Source: Vanilla planifolia (lineage: Eukaryota > Streptophyta > Magnoliopsida > Asparagales > Orchidaceae). Taken from it: 64,000 nt of DNA. This document shows positions 39,201 through 50,445 of the stretch, piece by piece. The stretch lies in assembly GCA_023846275.1 (NCBI GenBank), contig CM043875.1, positions 24,470,851 to 24,534,850 on the forward strand. Direction: 5' to 3'. Made by a program: the position numbers and the translations under genes. Position 1 is the stretch's first letter, and each line of letters begins with the position of its first letter. The notes beneath the pieces were generated by a model, which was not told the DNA's origin, ran no database searches, and saw only the letters and a list, made by a program, of their open reading frames with translations.

Positions 39201-42200
39201 TATGTACTAAGCACCAAAAATGCTCTTCTACGATAAGAATGATTTTACCATCCTTATTCATCAAAAATCTATAAATTTACTGAATTTCTTGCTTTATACT
39301 TTCCTCATTTGGAAGTTATAAACAATTTTTTGTTGAATTCAAGCATTCTCTTCAATTTGCGTTATAGTAACACAAAACCAAAACAAAATTTAGGGGACAG
39401 TAAAAAGTCATTTATCAATTCCCCATAGCTGAAAAGTGGTGAACAAACAATCAACCCAAAGAGCTGAAAGGTAAATTTCCAAGAATAGTACCTGATCAAA
39501 ATCCACAAGGAGAAGCCGACCAACCCCAGATCTCAAAAGCATAGAAGCAGCATGACTGCCAACACCTCCAAGTCCCACAATTATAACATATGAATTGAAC
39601 AATTTTTGTTGGGATTCCAAGCCAAAGAATTGTATATTTCTGTAGCGGTAGGAATAAAAGAAAAACATGATTAAAGATTTTATTGCTGTCAAATTAAATA
39701 ATTTACATTTTTATAATATTCTGGATAGTTCATGTTATCTAAAATGGTCAAGTAATACTTCAAAATCTTAATCTAGAAGATGTCCTAGAATCATGAAAAA
39801 GCATGAGCAACATAAAAAATATAGAGATTTCTAATTTCCATTAAAGGTTGACGATAATTAAGTCATTCAAAAAATTACGGTATAGTAGAATTATATAAGA
39901 AATAATTGAAATCAACAATTTTGAGTAGAAGTAAAATTTCAACAATGCAAATACAACTAGCTACATAATTTCAAAATTGCATATACATTGCAGTTTAACT
40001 TGGTGCACAATTAGAAAAATATTTAACATTTTGAAATTTAGATTTTCTCTTGAAAGAAAAGGGGCCTTCAATGTTCTTTTATTATAATCCTTTGTCAATT
40101 GATTTGAGAATCGTCTTGAATCTAATTTTTGTTTTAGAAATTTCATAGAACTTTCACAATGTTGGGATAAGTTTCTCTTAGCAACTGATTTACCATGTTT
40201 GAAATGGTGGATAGTTTAACCTCTTGAAAATTTTAATAACCACAACTGATGGAAGTATTTAAATTTGCAACAAAACTGTCTATTTATGCATTTCAGCAGG
40301 TAAAAAAACAAAGGCAGCTACTCAATGTTTACTTATGGTATTGCAGTTTTAAATAAACCCAACCACCATTTGTATAGTTCATAAACCCCCTTCACCTTAT
40401 GCAGCAAATCACATTTCACAGTTTCACCAAACTCGAACAATCTATTGAATTTATTTGGGTTGTCCCAAAGAGTCAAAACCAACACAACCTAGTCAGATTG
40501 GTTTCTCTTGGGGGCAAGATGGTTGGTTCTTGATTATAGCCACATACACAAAACAAGACTCACACCACTTCACCAACTATTATATATCATCTAACACTAC
40601 TAAGTTTTTTGAAATATTGTTATTTTTAGTTCAGAGTATGAACAAGCATTACTGCATAACCTTTTCAAAGGCTTTAATAAGATACTAGAATAAATGAATC
40701 CATTAGGCTTGGTGTTGTATGGTTATGCCTAATTAAAACTTAATATAATTGCCAAACTATGACAGCCAAAAAGGCCTAAAAACTAACTCAAGATCAAATA
40801 GTTGATTGATATCTTAAGCTCAATAATGTCTGAAACTTTATGTAAAGATGCTCAAGCTAATTATAGAGCAAAAGTTCAGTGAATCCTAGAGAAGTTCATA
40901 CCTGAGCTACATATATTGAGATTGATAACTTTTCCTACTAGACAGTGAGCATTACATTCGCTATTATGATGCTCTCTTTTGGTATTTGTTATAAGATTAT
41001 TTCGACTTTTATATTACTTTATGATTAATAGTATTTTATAATAATTGTCGTATTCCTTCATTCCTATAGACATCATTCTTGAGCATGTTGGTTGTATAAT
41101 TTAGCTTATTTTTTTAGAAGTTTGGTTCATTTAATAGGCATTATTTTTATGTTATTGTTACATATTTCTAATAGGCAATATATTGATAGCAGAAATTGTT
41201 TCAAGTAAAATTGATTAAAGTGTTTTGTTTAGTATATTGAACAAGTATTTAGTTTGTGTTATCTTATAAATTATTTATTGCATATACTAAATAAGTTTCC
41301 TTTATTAGAGACTTTAGACATTTTTTTAGCATAATGTAGAAAACACAATTAAATATACAGTTTTAATTGCATTATCCTTGTTTCATATGATATTTGGATG
41401 CATTCTCATTGTTGTATAGGTGTTGTATTTCATATGTGTGATCCATTGAGATCATAAACAGTTGAATATTGATTTATCAATGCTAGTTGAACTTGTGAGG
41501 TATGTATAAATAAACTTCTTGATTGATTTGAGCAATTTAGAGTCTAATTTCTTACAAGCAACATTAATTAGTTATGACGGCATAGCTCCATCAATATAAA
41601 TTTTGATCTCTAGTTATTAATTTAGTTTTTATTTTAGGTATTATCTATATCTCCCTTTTGGATCATTAGTAGTTCATATTTATTATTATATAATTGATAA
41701 CAATCATGTTGATATTGATACACTTATGTGTATCACTATATATAGACGAATAAGATATGCTTGATGACAACTTGTTAAGCAAATATTGCATTATTTTGGT
41801 GATGGGATGAGGTATTAGAGATGTGTTGTGAGCAACTAACTTGGCTGATAGGCATACAATGTGATAACTCTATTGATTTGGTTTGATAACAACCTTATAA
41901 TATATTGATCATATACTATATGATTATTATATTATTATATCAATGATATCATGGTACGAGAGAGAGAATGATGATTGATATAATATGTAAATCTAGTTGA
42001 ATGCATGACGTATGATGATCATTGCATATTTTGATTTCTATTGTATATGAGCTCTTTCATATGATACTGTTTTTCATTTCTAGTTTTGCTTTTTATGATT
42101 TTATAATCAAATGCAATGTATCATCAAGTAATTTACATGGATACTGCATATTACTTGGATCATATATTGTAGATGATATAACTAGTGATATGACACATAA

Positions 42201-45200
42201 TGCTACTTATAATATTCCTAAATATCATATGCAAAAATCATATTTATATTACAAGAACAATTATTGTATAGCTTTTGATATTATAACATGTTATTGGTGT
42301 CATTTTATTCTTCATATTTTTGCCCAAATCATTGTCATTTATTCTTCATAAGGTGGTTTCACCTATTAGTTTGTTTTGCAAACTCAACCAATACACTTTA
42401 TGTTTTTTGGATCCAATTAAGTCAATTGAGGTGATTTTATCACAAAGCAACCTCGATAATTTCATTTGAGATAGATATTAAATTATTATATTTTACTTCA
42501 GTTTTTTGTTAAGACTACACATTCAAGTAGTTGTAGCTTAATGGTAATATTATTGGATTTAAATTTCAAATAAAAAAAAATCAGTTTCTTTTCATATCTC
42601 CTTTGTAATTATCTTAATATTTTTATGATAGTACAAAGCCTACAAATCCCTAGCCTTAAAAACTATATAACTAGGTTAAAGTTAACATTACCATATTGTG
42701 AGTAGCCAAATTAAACAGCCTTCCTACCCAAGTGTGACAATAAACGCAAACAAATTGTGCAATGGATGTTTCAAAATTTGTAGCCTAAGCAAGCATACAA
42801 AAACTATATCAAGCTCAAAGCTTATCCCTTCAATAGTTAATATGTTGATATTTCATATAACAAAGCTATAGAAAATATTTTAAAAAACACTTATAATTAA
42901 ATGAACCAAAATAAACACTAATCAAGATTAAGTATAACAAACTTGGTTATCCTAGATAAAGAAAGGGTTCAAAAAGAAACAAATGTCCATTTTGATGAAT
43001 TAAATCCCCAAAAATCAAGGTATTTAGGGAGCGATGTGAACGATAAATTTAAATCCATGATTAGCAAGGGAAAGCCTATAAAACAAGAAAGTGCAAGGGA
43101 AAAGATATTAATAAAAGTAATGAAAAATAAAATTAGAATGAATATGCCAAAGCTACATCGCTTAAAAAAATTAGAATAATACTTTAATTGTTTAGATGGT
43201 ATATTGAATGCATATGTAATATTATAACAAAATATTGTTTCATATAAAATCCAGGGGTCCAAATCATGAAGACAAAAAAGCCATCAATATGACGAATAAC
43301 AATTAAGCACATGCACCCTAACAAGGGCCACAACAATCTCACCATTCAACAAAGTGGAGACTACAATGAAGTTGATTTAGTCAAATGTTTCAAATTAACT
43401 ATTCGGACAATGATGAAAAAATCTAATATATCTATGTATTTAACATATTCCAGTCACTCATTCTCAACAAAACAAAACAAAACTCTTTCTTATAATCACG
43501 ATGATCCAAGCGTCAATAAGACCACAATACAGACCTGGTAAGTTGTTCAGACACCACCTCATCTTCTAGAATATTTATTCCCGTCAAATGCTTCAGAACA
43601 ATATTGGAACATATTCCATTTGTTCTAGATAAAGCTTCTGAACCTACAGAGATGTGCAAGAAAAATATGGTTATTTGTTTGTTAAAACATGAAAGATTTT
43701 TTGGCACAGAAAATGATATGAAAAAACTAAAAGCAAACCTACAAAATTAAATGGACAACATATACTCAAATAGAGAAGGATCCAAGTAGTCCATAATGGG
43801 ACACTATTCCTAATAAGTTACTTGACATTTTTCAATAATTACCACAAAAAATAAGTTACATGCTATAATCCCTATAAGGTGTTGGATTGGCTTCATCCTT
43901 ATTTCAACTAATAAATAATAACATAATAGAACTTTCAGGTCATTTTCCTTGCAACTGCAAGTGTAGCAACTAAGAATTATCACAGCCAGCCTACCTAGCC
44001 AGATATCTTACTTGATTAGCAAATGTTTCACTATAATTGCACCACAACATAATGAAAATGCAGTATATACATATTGACTAGTAAGTACTTTTGGAGAATT
44101 GTAAAAAACAAAGCAATAAATAACAACCAAACTACGGATCAATTTTCCTACATAGACAGTTTGCAAGCAAACAAACATGGCCATAAGCATACATACTCCA
44201 AATTTTGCAGCAAACAAACATGGCCATAAGCATACATACTCCAAATTTGGCAGCAGAAAGATTATTCACATGAAGCTAAATAATAGCAAACCAAAAAGCA
44301 TCACCATAAATAATTCAATTAACAATTATGGAAAACTAAAGTGGAAGCAATTCCTTTTCAACGCAAAATCAAACAAAACATTTTAAATGGAATTCATCAT
44401 TCATGATCTTCCAATCAATAGCATGGCACTTATATAGAATAGAATAGGATCCTTAACAAAATTAAGATGACATAGACAATAGGACCCTATCAAATAGAAA
44501 ACTATAATAAAAATACACCAATAATAAGACAGCAAACTATTCTATAATCAATTCCATTAAATATGGGATTTATTTCTCTTCCAGGCCTCTATCAGGAAAT
44601 GCATTTAACATATCCACCTAATAAAGTTCCCAATCTATCGAGTGAAAAATATTGCTAAAGATTTTATTGGTAAAGCAACCCCTTTTGGTGATATCCAATG
44701 GAAGAAGGAATGTTCCTTGCACTTATTTTTTTTTTTCATTATCACCTTGGAGGATAGTGTTTTTAGTAACTATATCATATTGGAGGATAGCAGTTCTAGA
44801 AACTAAATCTGTAGTTTAACAAACAAACAGGGTACAGCCAACTTTCAAAAATACACTGATTATATTAGAACAAACAAAATTGATTCAAGATCACAATTTC
44901 ATAAGTTTCATAAGTATAAAACTCGAGACGCTAAGAAGGTTTTTAAATTAAACAAAAACAAAATAAAAATAATAGAGAACAACATACCACTTACATTATC
45001 ATTTCTTGTGAAACATGCCAGAGACCTTGTCTTCTTAACTGCCTTTGCTTTTGCAGTCCATCTATAAAAACAAATATAAAGAAACTTTACAAAAATGTAA
45101 GGGAAAAAAGATCAAGATTAGCAAGAAAAATATTCTGAGAAACAGTCAAATGTATAATCATATAATAAATGCTCATATAAGCTACATATGTCAGCAATCA

Positions 45201-47369
45201 AGAAAACAAATCAAGAGTTTCTGCAATCATAATTATAATTATCTCCCTAAATTTTTAGTTGGTTAACGGAATAGAAGAACAAGACAAGCTACTTCGCCTA
45301 TGTTGTTGAGAATCCCAATTATTTAACTTTGGTAATAAAATTAAGCATTATATTAAAAACTATGATCCTCTCAACCTATGTTAATTTTTTAGCTTTTCTA
45401 TTTAAGTATAATGTGAAAATTTTGTATAATATATTTATTGGCTAGCTTTTCTTAAATATGAAATTATTGCATAGGTAATTTAAGATGGTATTGACCACAT
45501 TATGAACTTGAACTTCCACTAAATAAGTAAAAAGTTCCAATCTTGCATGAAAGTTATAATGACTCAATAAAACTTTGCCTTGAAAATTTATGTCACTAAA
45601 TAATTTCCAACAATGTAAAGCACTCAAAAGCTCTTATTGAGTGGATTGATGAACCAAACCTCTATTATATAGACACTAACTTTGACATTTCATTGAAATG
45701 AAAAAAAAAATGTGTGCTACATGTGGCTTGAATTGAAATGATAATAATGAATTGCAATGCCTGATAAAATTGCTTTGCTTGCTATGTTTTAAAAAATTTC
45801 CCATTGTTACAAAATTTCTAAGAAATCATTACATTTATCACAATTTTTTTCAAGAAACCACATAGTATACATTAACGGTATTGATTTAAAACACTACAGT
45901 AATAATAGGAAATAACATAAAATCTTATTGGTTCTTTGTCACAAGTTCATTTGATAACTTGCCTCTTGTTGAGTCAAAAAAATCAGAATAGCTTTTGGGA
46001 TATGTTCTTTATTTAGATACTAATTATATGCACCATAATTAATAATTTACCTTGTGAAGTTGTTACGTCCCAAGTGGCTGGCCTTAAATTTTGCATTATA
46101 CTTAACTATCTTGGAGAACAAAAACATATCTAATTGCACCACTTAAAGATTAAGCTATTAAAAAAGAGAAACCTCCTAAAAAAAAGTACATTATAAGAAT
46201 CTTAATTCGAAAATCCATAACAAAAATGTTAAAACAAATATGAAATCCTTCATCATTACTTCTCCCATATTAACTCGTGAATGCTATTATTCCAATATTA
46301 GAATTTTTATATTATTTTGGTATTTATCAGGTCGAGTTCCTGGCCGACCTCTAATAATTCAAAGTTAGCACCTATTCTTGTCCTCAAGGCATGTATGTAG
46401 CTATATTATGTTTGCACCATCCATCATTTCTGAAATAGTAAATTCAAACCTCATACAACGTCTAAACCAACACACTTGTTTGAACAATAGCAATATAAGT
46501 CCCAAATAAATCTAACTGAGATAGCTGAGCCCTTCTAATTTAGTAAATGTGGCAAAACCATGTTCTCATGGAAGTTCAAATCCTTCCAAGACAAAGAACG
46601 AGGTCTAGTTTAGAGGCACCAACTCTAGCTCCCTTATGACCCCTGGTGTCTCAATTATGGATATGATCCTATTCGGAAGATCCTCGCCTTGCTGAAAAAA
46701 TGGTTTCCAACAAGTACGCAATTGTGACCATAATATAGCAGGACAAAGATTCCCTTCACAAACTAACCCAGACCAAGTCATACTTGCTTGAATCCTAAAG
46801 AAATGAGAGTTAAGCAACATTCAATATACATCACACATATAGCAAGTTAATTATACGACCAGGTAAGAAAATATAAAACTTTTAGACTAAGTACTGTAAG
46901 CTGAAACGAGGAAAATACGCAAATCACTACTTGATGCACAGATTGTATTTCAAAAAAATCACATTAAATTGCAGTCATAAACAGCATGTGACTCTTCGTC
47001 CAAGATAACCATGGAAAATTAGTAAAAACCAAACCATCCATGACTTCCAAGTTTCCAATTTGCAGAAACCAATAACTATAACACTATTAAATCGTCAAGC
47101 AAGACCATTTTTTCATTGGATTAACCAGTTGTGGAGGCCAAGTCAGGCAAAACAGAGCTAGATCCAAGGAAATAAAACAAATAGGAAATTCAAGCCGGAA
47201 ACTTTAGCATATAAAAGTTAAGCGATGAAGTTGAAGGGAATAGGGATGTTGAAAGGAGGAAAAACACAAAAAGGAACCTGGAGGTAAGCTTCAAGATAGC
47301 AATGGTGGTGAGGGAGCCCAAGATAGCACTGGTCCCGATCAGCGACAACTGATGCCTTCTCTCGCTCAT
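21210..47369 (-). CDS. tRNA threonylcarbamoyladenosine dehydratase-like protein (TcdA/Tcd, ThiF/E1 fold), complete, 11 exons
   Basis: Family role: ATP-dependent dehydration of t6A to cyclic ct6A at position 37 of ANN-decoding tRNAs; yeast homologues sit at mitochondria. Exons (minus strand): 47278-47369, 44988-45061, 43535-43643, 39492-39639, 37627-37839, 35978-36112, 34217-34351, 33375-33590, 27383-27507, 21507-21564, 21210-21320. They total 1416 nt, every junction is in phase with GT donor and AG acceptor, and they give 471 residues without a stop. Residues 8-28 form a membrane segment (LSLIGTSAILGSLTTIAILK). The nucleotide loop GLGGVGS is at 114-120, followed by VDFDQ (137-141), LNRH with Arg149, Lys162, and LDCIDN with Asp207. 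Later blocks are GARADPTRIRIADLRES, IVPGFRVRIIPVMGTIPAI and the C-terminal VSNLILLKFKE. This matches the recalled Arabidopsis homologue (At5g37530) end to end. The start gives the expected N-terminal membrane helix. It looks functional. Introns 1, 3, 8 and 9 are 2.2, 3.9, 5.9 and 5.8 kb. Exon 1 has a weak donor (GTTCCT). Confidence 0.92.
21797..24137 (+). mobile_element. Old 5'-truncated LINE, antisense in Tcd intron 9
   Basis: On the plus strand, reverse transcriptase begins part-way (from about 21890: RLAMRMKNGIHKIILWNQSA, then YIRDNFWMTRVLASR and DTMFIKLDVKKIFDV at 21990-22090). It continues at 22237-22500 with PPYTISHLLYVDDLLIFKK, whose YVDD box has both catalytic Asp. A zf-RVT-like part follows (about 23280-23600; LEENDEHLFF-like, DRFWSCLDRDLTM). 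The 3' end is ...ATGTTTCCAGC followed by about ten A's (24126-24135). Many stops and frame changes. A candidate diverged target duplication is TCACTTCAATAGA (21784-21796) and TCATTTCAATAGA (24138-24150), 12 of 13 matching. It is a different and older LINE than the one at 14.3 kb and is AT-rich like its host intron. Confidence 0.82.
24472..24599. repeat. 64-bp tandem duplication
   Basis: Copies 24472-24535 and 24536-24599 both begin TAAAGTAACTTTCCCTGAG. They are identical by eye up to the last bases. It lies in Tcd intron 9, just downstream of the LINE. Confidence 0.95.
24600..25890. repeat. Diverged tandem duplication, about 640 bp per unit
   Basis: Copy 1 is about 24600-25240 and copy 2 about 25241-25890. 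Landmarks recur in order: AATTCATC(A/T)TAA, AATTTACCTTTAATC, GCTTTGATCCAA(T/C)GATGCAA, TATTTCATCCAAT, CCATACATC, ATGTCCACAAC and GAACATTCAAAGTGGA. Divergence looks like 15-25%, so the event is old. Family unknown. Confidence 0.85.
25891..27382. other. Rest of Tcd intron 9, no element named
   Basis: AT-rich. A less AT-rich patch at about 26220-26520 contains short inverted look-alikes such as GGGGTTAAGTAACTTATCCC, but no matching terminal inverted repeats or target duplications were found. Confidence 0.4.
28560..28945. repeat. Diverged direct subrepeats, period about 260 bp
   Basis: Segments around 28589-28690 and 28851-28945 share the order TTGTTGC..., GTGATAGAAACATCGGACCATCC-like, a TAGAAAAT motif, and GTGATGCCTAC / GTAATGCCTAC. 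Related GACCATCC motifs continue to about 29030. The composition suggests an old LTR or other repeat, family unknown. Confidence 0.6.
29690..30600 (-). mobile_element. Decayed LINE fragment (end of RT and beyond), sense to Tcd
   Basis: On the minus strand, pieces match the stretch of plant L1 ORF2 around and after the RT core. ELKSSIIFSS lies near 30320. SSEGIKASECSFLVHKIQLE followed by LGGWTMQFLS lies at 30120-30230, then ISGMFHFWCQAFSIR at 30064-30110. Further down is a KYLGVRG.L / KYVNFL type segment (29700-29960). Stops and frame changes are frequent. Neither end, poly(A) tail nor target duplication was found. Confidence 0.65.
31973..32284 (+). pseudogene. Cys/His-rich reading frame, possible zinc-knuckle remnant
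   Basis: A 103-codon open frame whose last third reads MCFMCKCVGHLAHC and then LCGNSVHKSEQC. The spacing resembles two CCHC knuckles as in LINE ORF1 or retrotransposon gag (first C-x2-C-x4-H-x3-C, second missing its first Cys). It lies in a local GC-richer patch within Tcd intron 8, on the strand opposite to Tcd. No flanking domain supports it, so it may be chance. Confidence 0.3.
33591..34216 (-). other. Tcd intron 7
   Basis: A 626-nt AT-rich intron between exons 7 (donor GTTAGG) and 8 (acceptor CAG). No embedded element seen. Confidence 0.8.
34352..35977 (-). other. Tcd intron 6
   Basis: A 1626-nt intron (donor GTAATA, acceptor ATAG). AT-rich, with no recognisable element. Confidence 0.75.
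36113..37626 (-). other. Tcd intron 5, with a CT microsatellite
   Basis: A 1514-nt intron (donor GTAAGT, acceptor ATAG). A CT-rich simple repeat, read as GA on the gene strand, lies at about 37306-37333. Otherwise AT-rich and unassigned. Confidence 0.75.
37840..39491 (-). other. Tcd intron 4, with local duplications
   Basis: A 1652-nt intron (donor GTACTA, acceptor AAAG). It contains a diverged duplication of roughly 180 bp (about 38190-38370 and 38400-38570; shared GGAATAT, GCAATCTACCCTT and CTATGATCTTCCATTAA) and a 34-bp tandem duplication. Confidence 0.7.
39093..39160. repeat. 34-bp tandem duplication
   Basis: Copies 39093-39126 and 39127-39160 each begin TCAAGGTACTTATAGTCAAT and differ at one base or so (ATATGAGCAAC versus ATATGTGCAAC). 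In Tcd intron 4. Confidence 0.9.
39640..43534 (-). other. Tcd intron 3 (3.9 kb)
   Basis: It lies between exon 3 (donor GTCTGT) and exon 4 (acceptor CTACAG). The middle (about 40690-42400) is extremely AT-rich and looks like old repeat DNA, but no domain, terminal repeat or target duplication can be named. Confidence 0.65.
43644..44987 (-). other. Tcd intron 2, with a 43-bp tandem duplication
   Basis: A 1344-nt intron. Copies of a 43-bp unit beginning AGCAAACAAACATGGCC lie at 44166-44208 and 44209-44251, almost identical. The donor side has two GT sites seven bases apart (see findings). Confidence 0.8.
45062..47277 (-). other. Tcd intron 1 (2.2 kb)
   Basis: From donor GTTCCT after exon 1 to acceptor TTTATAG before exon 2. 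AT-rich; a less AT-rich patch near 46560-46800 shows no recognisable coding or repeat structure. Confidence 0.7.
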
Positions 47370-47521
47370 TGCAATTCCCGTAGAAGAACGTGAGAGACCT
47401 TCGACTACTCCGCGTGATCAGGGCGACCCTCGGTATACTCAAGCGCCCTCCATTTGGTTTCGCTTCAGTTTCTTCATAAAAAAGACGAAATTTAAATTAT
47501 ATATATGCATATATATATATA
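47370..47521 (-). promoter_or_regulatory. Tcd 5' leader, possible TATA element and short upstream ORF
   Basis: On the minus strand an alternating AT run (about 47495-47521) includes TATATATAA-like sequence, a possible TATA box roughly 130-150 nt before the start codon. An upstream ATG at 47477 opens a 12-codon frame (MKKLKRNQMEGA) that stops at 47439, and a second in-frame ATG lies at 47453. Whether the uORF is transcribed depends on a start site I cannot see. Confidence 0.4.
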
Positions 47522-49690
47522 ATTTTCAATAGTTCTTTGATTAACAAAGTTGCCAAACTCAAGCTACTCCAATCTTTGGAGTTAACACGCGTATGAAATA
47601 AATATTAGTTGTAATCTATTCAAAGACATTAAGCCACTTTGAATAGTCTATTAAAAATGATGATAAATATAACATTATGTTAAAATAGGCACATTTAAAT
47701 CTTGAATGTTTGGATTTTTATAAATAATTTATCTAACACATATTATATTCTAATACTTTTCAATAGTTCTTTGATTAACAAGATTATATGGAATTAGCTT
47801 AACATAGTATAGAAATGTCAATACTAATGCTTAGTTTGCAAAACATATTTAGGTCAATGTTAAATTACTTAAATACAATAGATACAAAGTCACTTATATG
47901 GTAATTTGATATGAAACTTTTAATTATGATAATATATCACATAAAAAGAATGTGGTGTTCAATGGTCTATACAATCCATTGAATTCTGATTTGAATGCTA
48001 TATGTATCGATATGTATAGTTATCATAATGCATAAAGTTTTATTATTGTGTTTTATAATACTTATACATGTTCTCATAAAATTAACCTTCATTATAATAT
48101 TAATTATATTTATAATTCAAAATTAATAAATTACAAAGGTAATGGAAAAAAAATCCTATCTTACAAGGCAATTACAACCAAATTGGCCAACTGGAAAAAA
48201 AAATGTTAAGAATAATTTAAAAGAGCAATACTTAATAGACAATTGAAGAGCAAGCATTAAGTGACAATTCAATGGGAGGAATAATTGAGTGTAATGAGCT
48301 CCTACATAAATTATCAAATATAACATCACTAAATTTTAGTTATGCATAATATATTATAAATTATAACTTAAATTAGTATAATTATATGTGATTTAATATA
48401 ATAAAATTAACTTTTATAAATACTATATATAATAATCAAAATATTAATATTTTAAATTTGTCTTAAAAAATTTGTAAAAAATTTTAATTAATTAAAATTT
48501 TTATTTAATATATCATTAAAATTTTCTCAATAAGAGAAATCTGATAATTAAGAGTTTATAATTTTTAATGTTTAATTAATTAGTTATTGAGTTATATAAA
48601 AAGAAGCCACTAGAGAATGAATAAAAAAAATAAAAAAGAGAAACGAAGAAAGAAAGAGAACAAAAATTGTTGTGGAAGTAATTGAAAGATCAATAATGGG
48701 ATTTTAAAAGATATGAGATAGTTAGAAGCCAAGGTGAAAAAGTTACAATAAAAAAATCAAAAGAAAAGTAGACTAGTTTATAAGATAAATAGAATTTGAT
48801 CATCTTTTTAAATTCAATAAATTTTATGTGTTAAAATAAGAATGCTTTTAATCATTATATGTTGTAGAAATATATTTTCAAGAATTATAATAAGTTTGGA
48901 TTTTGATTGGAATAAAAATAATATTGATTTAAAGTGTATATTGATGATTGAAAATGAAGGTTTGTTGGTGAGAAAATAAAAATAATAATTTTAAAAGTTT
49001 TATGAGTAAAAATATGAGTATTATTTATATATTTAAAAGAAATATTTGATAATTTATATACATGTATAATATGATATAGAATCAAGGTGTAGTAGTCATT
49101 ATTTTTATAAAAATGAACATGAGATAAACCTAATAATCAAATCAATAATCAAATCAAATTAATTTACTAAAATATATTATTTATATATAAAAAATAATAA
49201 AATAATGATAAAATTTTGAAAAACATGTCATAATTTTAAATTTGATCAAAAAAATTATTTAAGTATATCAATAGAAATAAATCTTTAAGAGGAGTGAAAT
49301 AGCATTAAGTTTATAAATTATTATAAATAAATAAGTACTTATAAAATTTTAAATAAAATTAGATATGAATATAAATTTTAGAATCATCTTCATGACAAAT
49401 TTATATGAATTTTGGAATAAAAAAAATCAATTTGACTAAAGTTATATTTGTAAATAGGTTATGTTGAGAGAAAAATTGTAATTTCATGAATTTTGTTGCA
49501 TAAGAAATTAATTTGGCACGAATAGGTTTTGCTGAATATAGATTTGTAATTTCATAAATTCCTACTTAGAAGAAATCAATTTGATGAAGGACACCTTTGC
49601 AAATAATGGAAGGTGACGGTCTTTTATGCAACTCTCGCGTCAATATTTCTATTCTCATCAAATTTTCAACTTTTTTAGGTATTAAAAAAT
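47522..49690. other. AT-rich intergenic region
   Basis: Very AT-rich, low-complexity DNA upstream of Tcd. No open frame of note, terminal repeat or RNA gene. Confidence 0.6.
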
Positions 49691-49699
49691 AATATATCT

Positions 49700-50066
49700 A
49701 AATATATAATTGCGGCAATGGCTTAATCCAAAAACCACCATCGCCACAATTACAAAAAACATAAGCTGTCCCCTTCCCATGCAAAATGCCTTTGCGTGAG
49801 CGAGCTCGGGATCTCTTTCTCAACTTAGTAAGCTTTCCTTCGCGTAAGGTTGGATTTGCAGCAAGACAGAAAACTAAGCGAGGTGCCGAGGAGGTCGTCT
49901 CTTGGTCGTTGAGAATCACCGGAGGAAGGAGCCGAGTACGACGAGGCGCGATGCGATGTCAGTCCTCACGGCAGAGTACAGTGAACTCTGAACTATGTGC
50001 TGTTGTGCTGTTTGACGAGTGTTTAGGTCGAAAAGGTGCTTTGGCTTGTGGGTATGACCGTCAGCA
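49700..50066. other. GC-rich island, left of the copia element
   Basis: A sharp rise in GC in AT-rich DNA, with coding-like composition and open frames on both strands (100 codons plus at 49786-50088, 73 codons minus at 49698-49919). Neither protein is recognised. The island resumes at 54886 on the other side of the copia element, so one locus was interrupted. It may be a broken gene 5' region or another repeat's leader. Confidence 0.4.
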
Positions 50067-50445
50067 TGATGAAAATAAATTAAAATAAAACGGATATTAA
50101 ATTATAACAAGCAAACTTGTAGTCGAGATTATTTAGGAGAAATTAAAAAATGATAGTAGAAACTCTAAGGTGTAAAAAGATAAAAGCAATATAATTTAAT
50201 TTTATTCACATCTAACAACTAAGCAGTAATTACACCATTTTATAGGCAAATAATCTTCTAATTCGAAAATTTATCCATAATCTATACAATAACTATCAAC
50301 ATAAAATTTAAAATTATTTAAATATTTAAACACCTAAAGTTTATTAATAAATACTTGACATTTATTATCAAACATTTAAAATTTACTAACAAATACTTCA
50401 AGTTTGCTTTAAAATTTACTAACAAATACTTAAAGTTTGCTAATA
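50067..50445 (-). repeat. 3' LTR of the copia element
   Basis: Aligns along its whole length with 54507-54885. Shared blocks include AGCAAACTTG, TTTAATTTTATTCACA and TAACAACTAAGCAG. Confidence 0.92.

Noticed and set aside
42532-42600. A tRNA/SINE-like stretch (GTAGCTTAATGGTAATATTATTGG).
   Set aside because: The first part resembles a tRNA-type A box, but no B box (GGTTCGAATCC-like), cloverleaf, poly(A)/T tail or target duplication follows.
47218-47442. An alternative reading frame over Tcd exon 1 (MSIPRVALITRS...).
   Set aside because: A different frame at 47369 gives the expected N-terminal membrane helix and joins in phase to exon 2. This frame does not.
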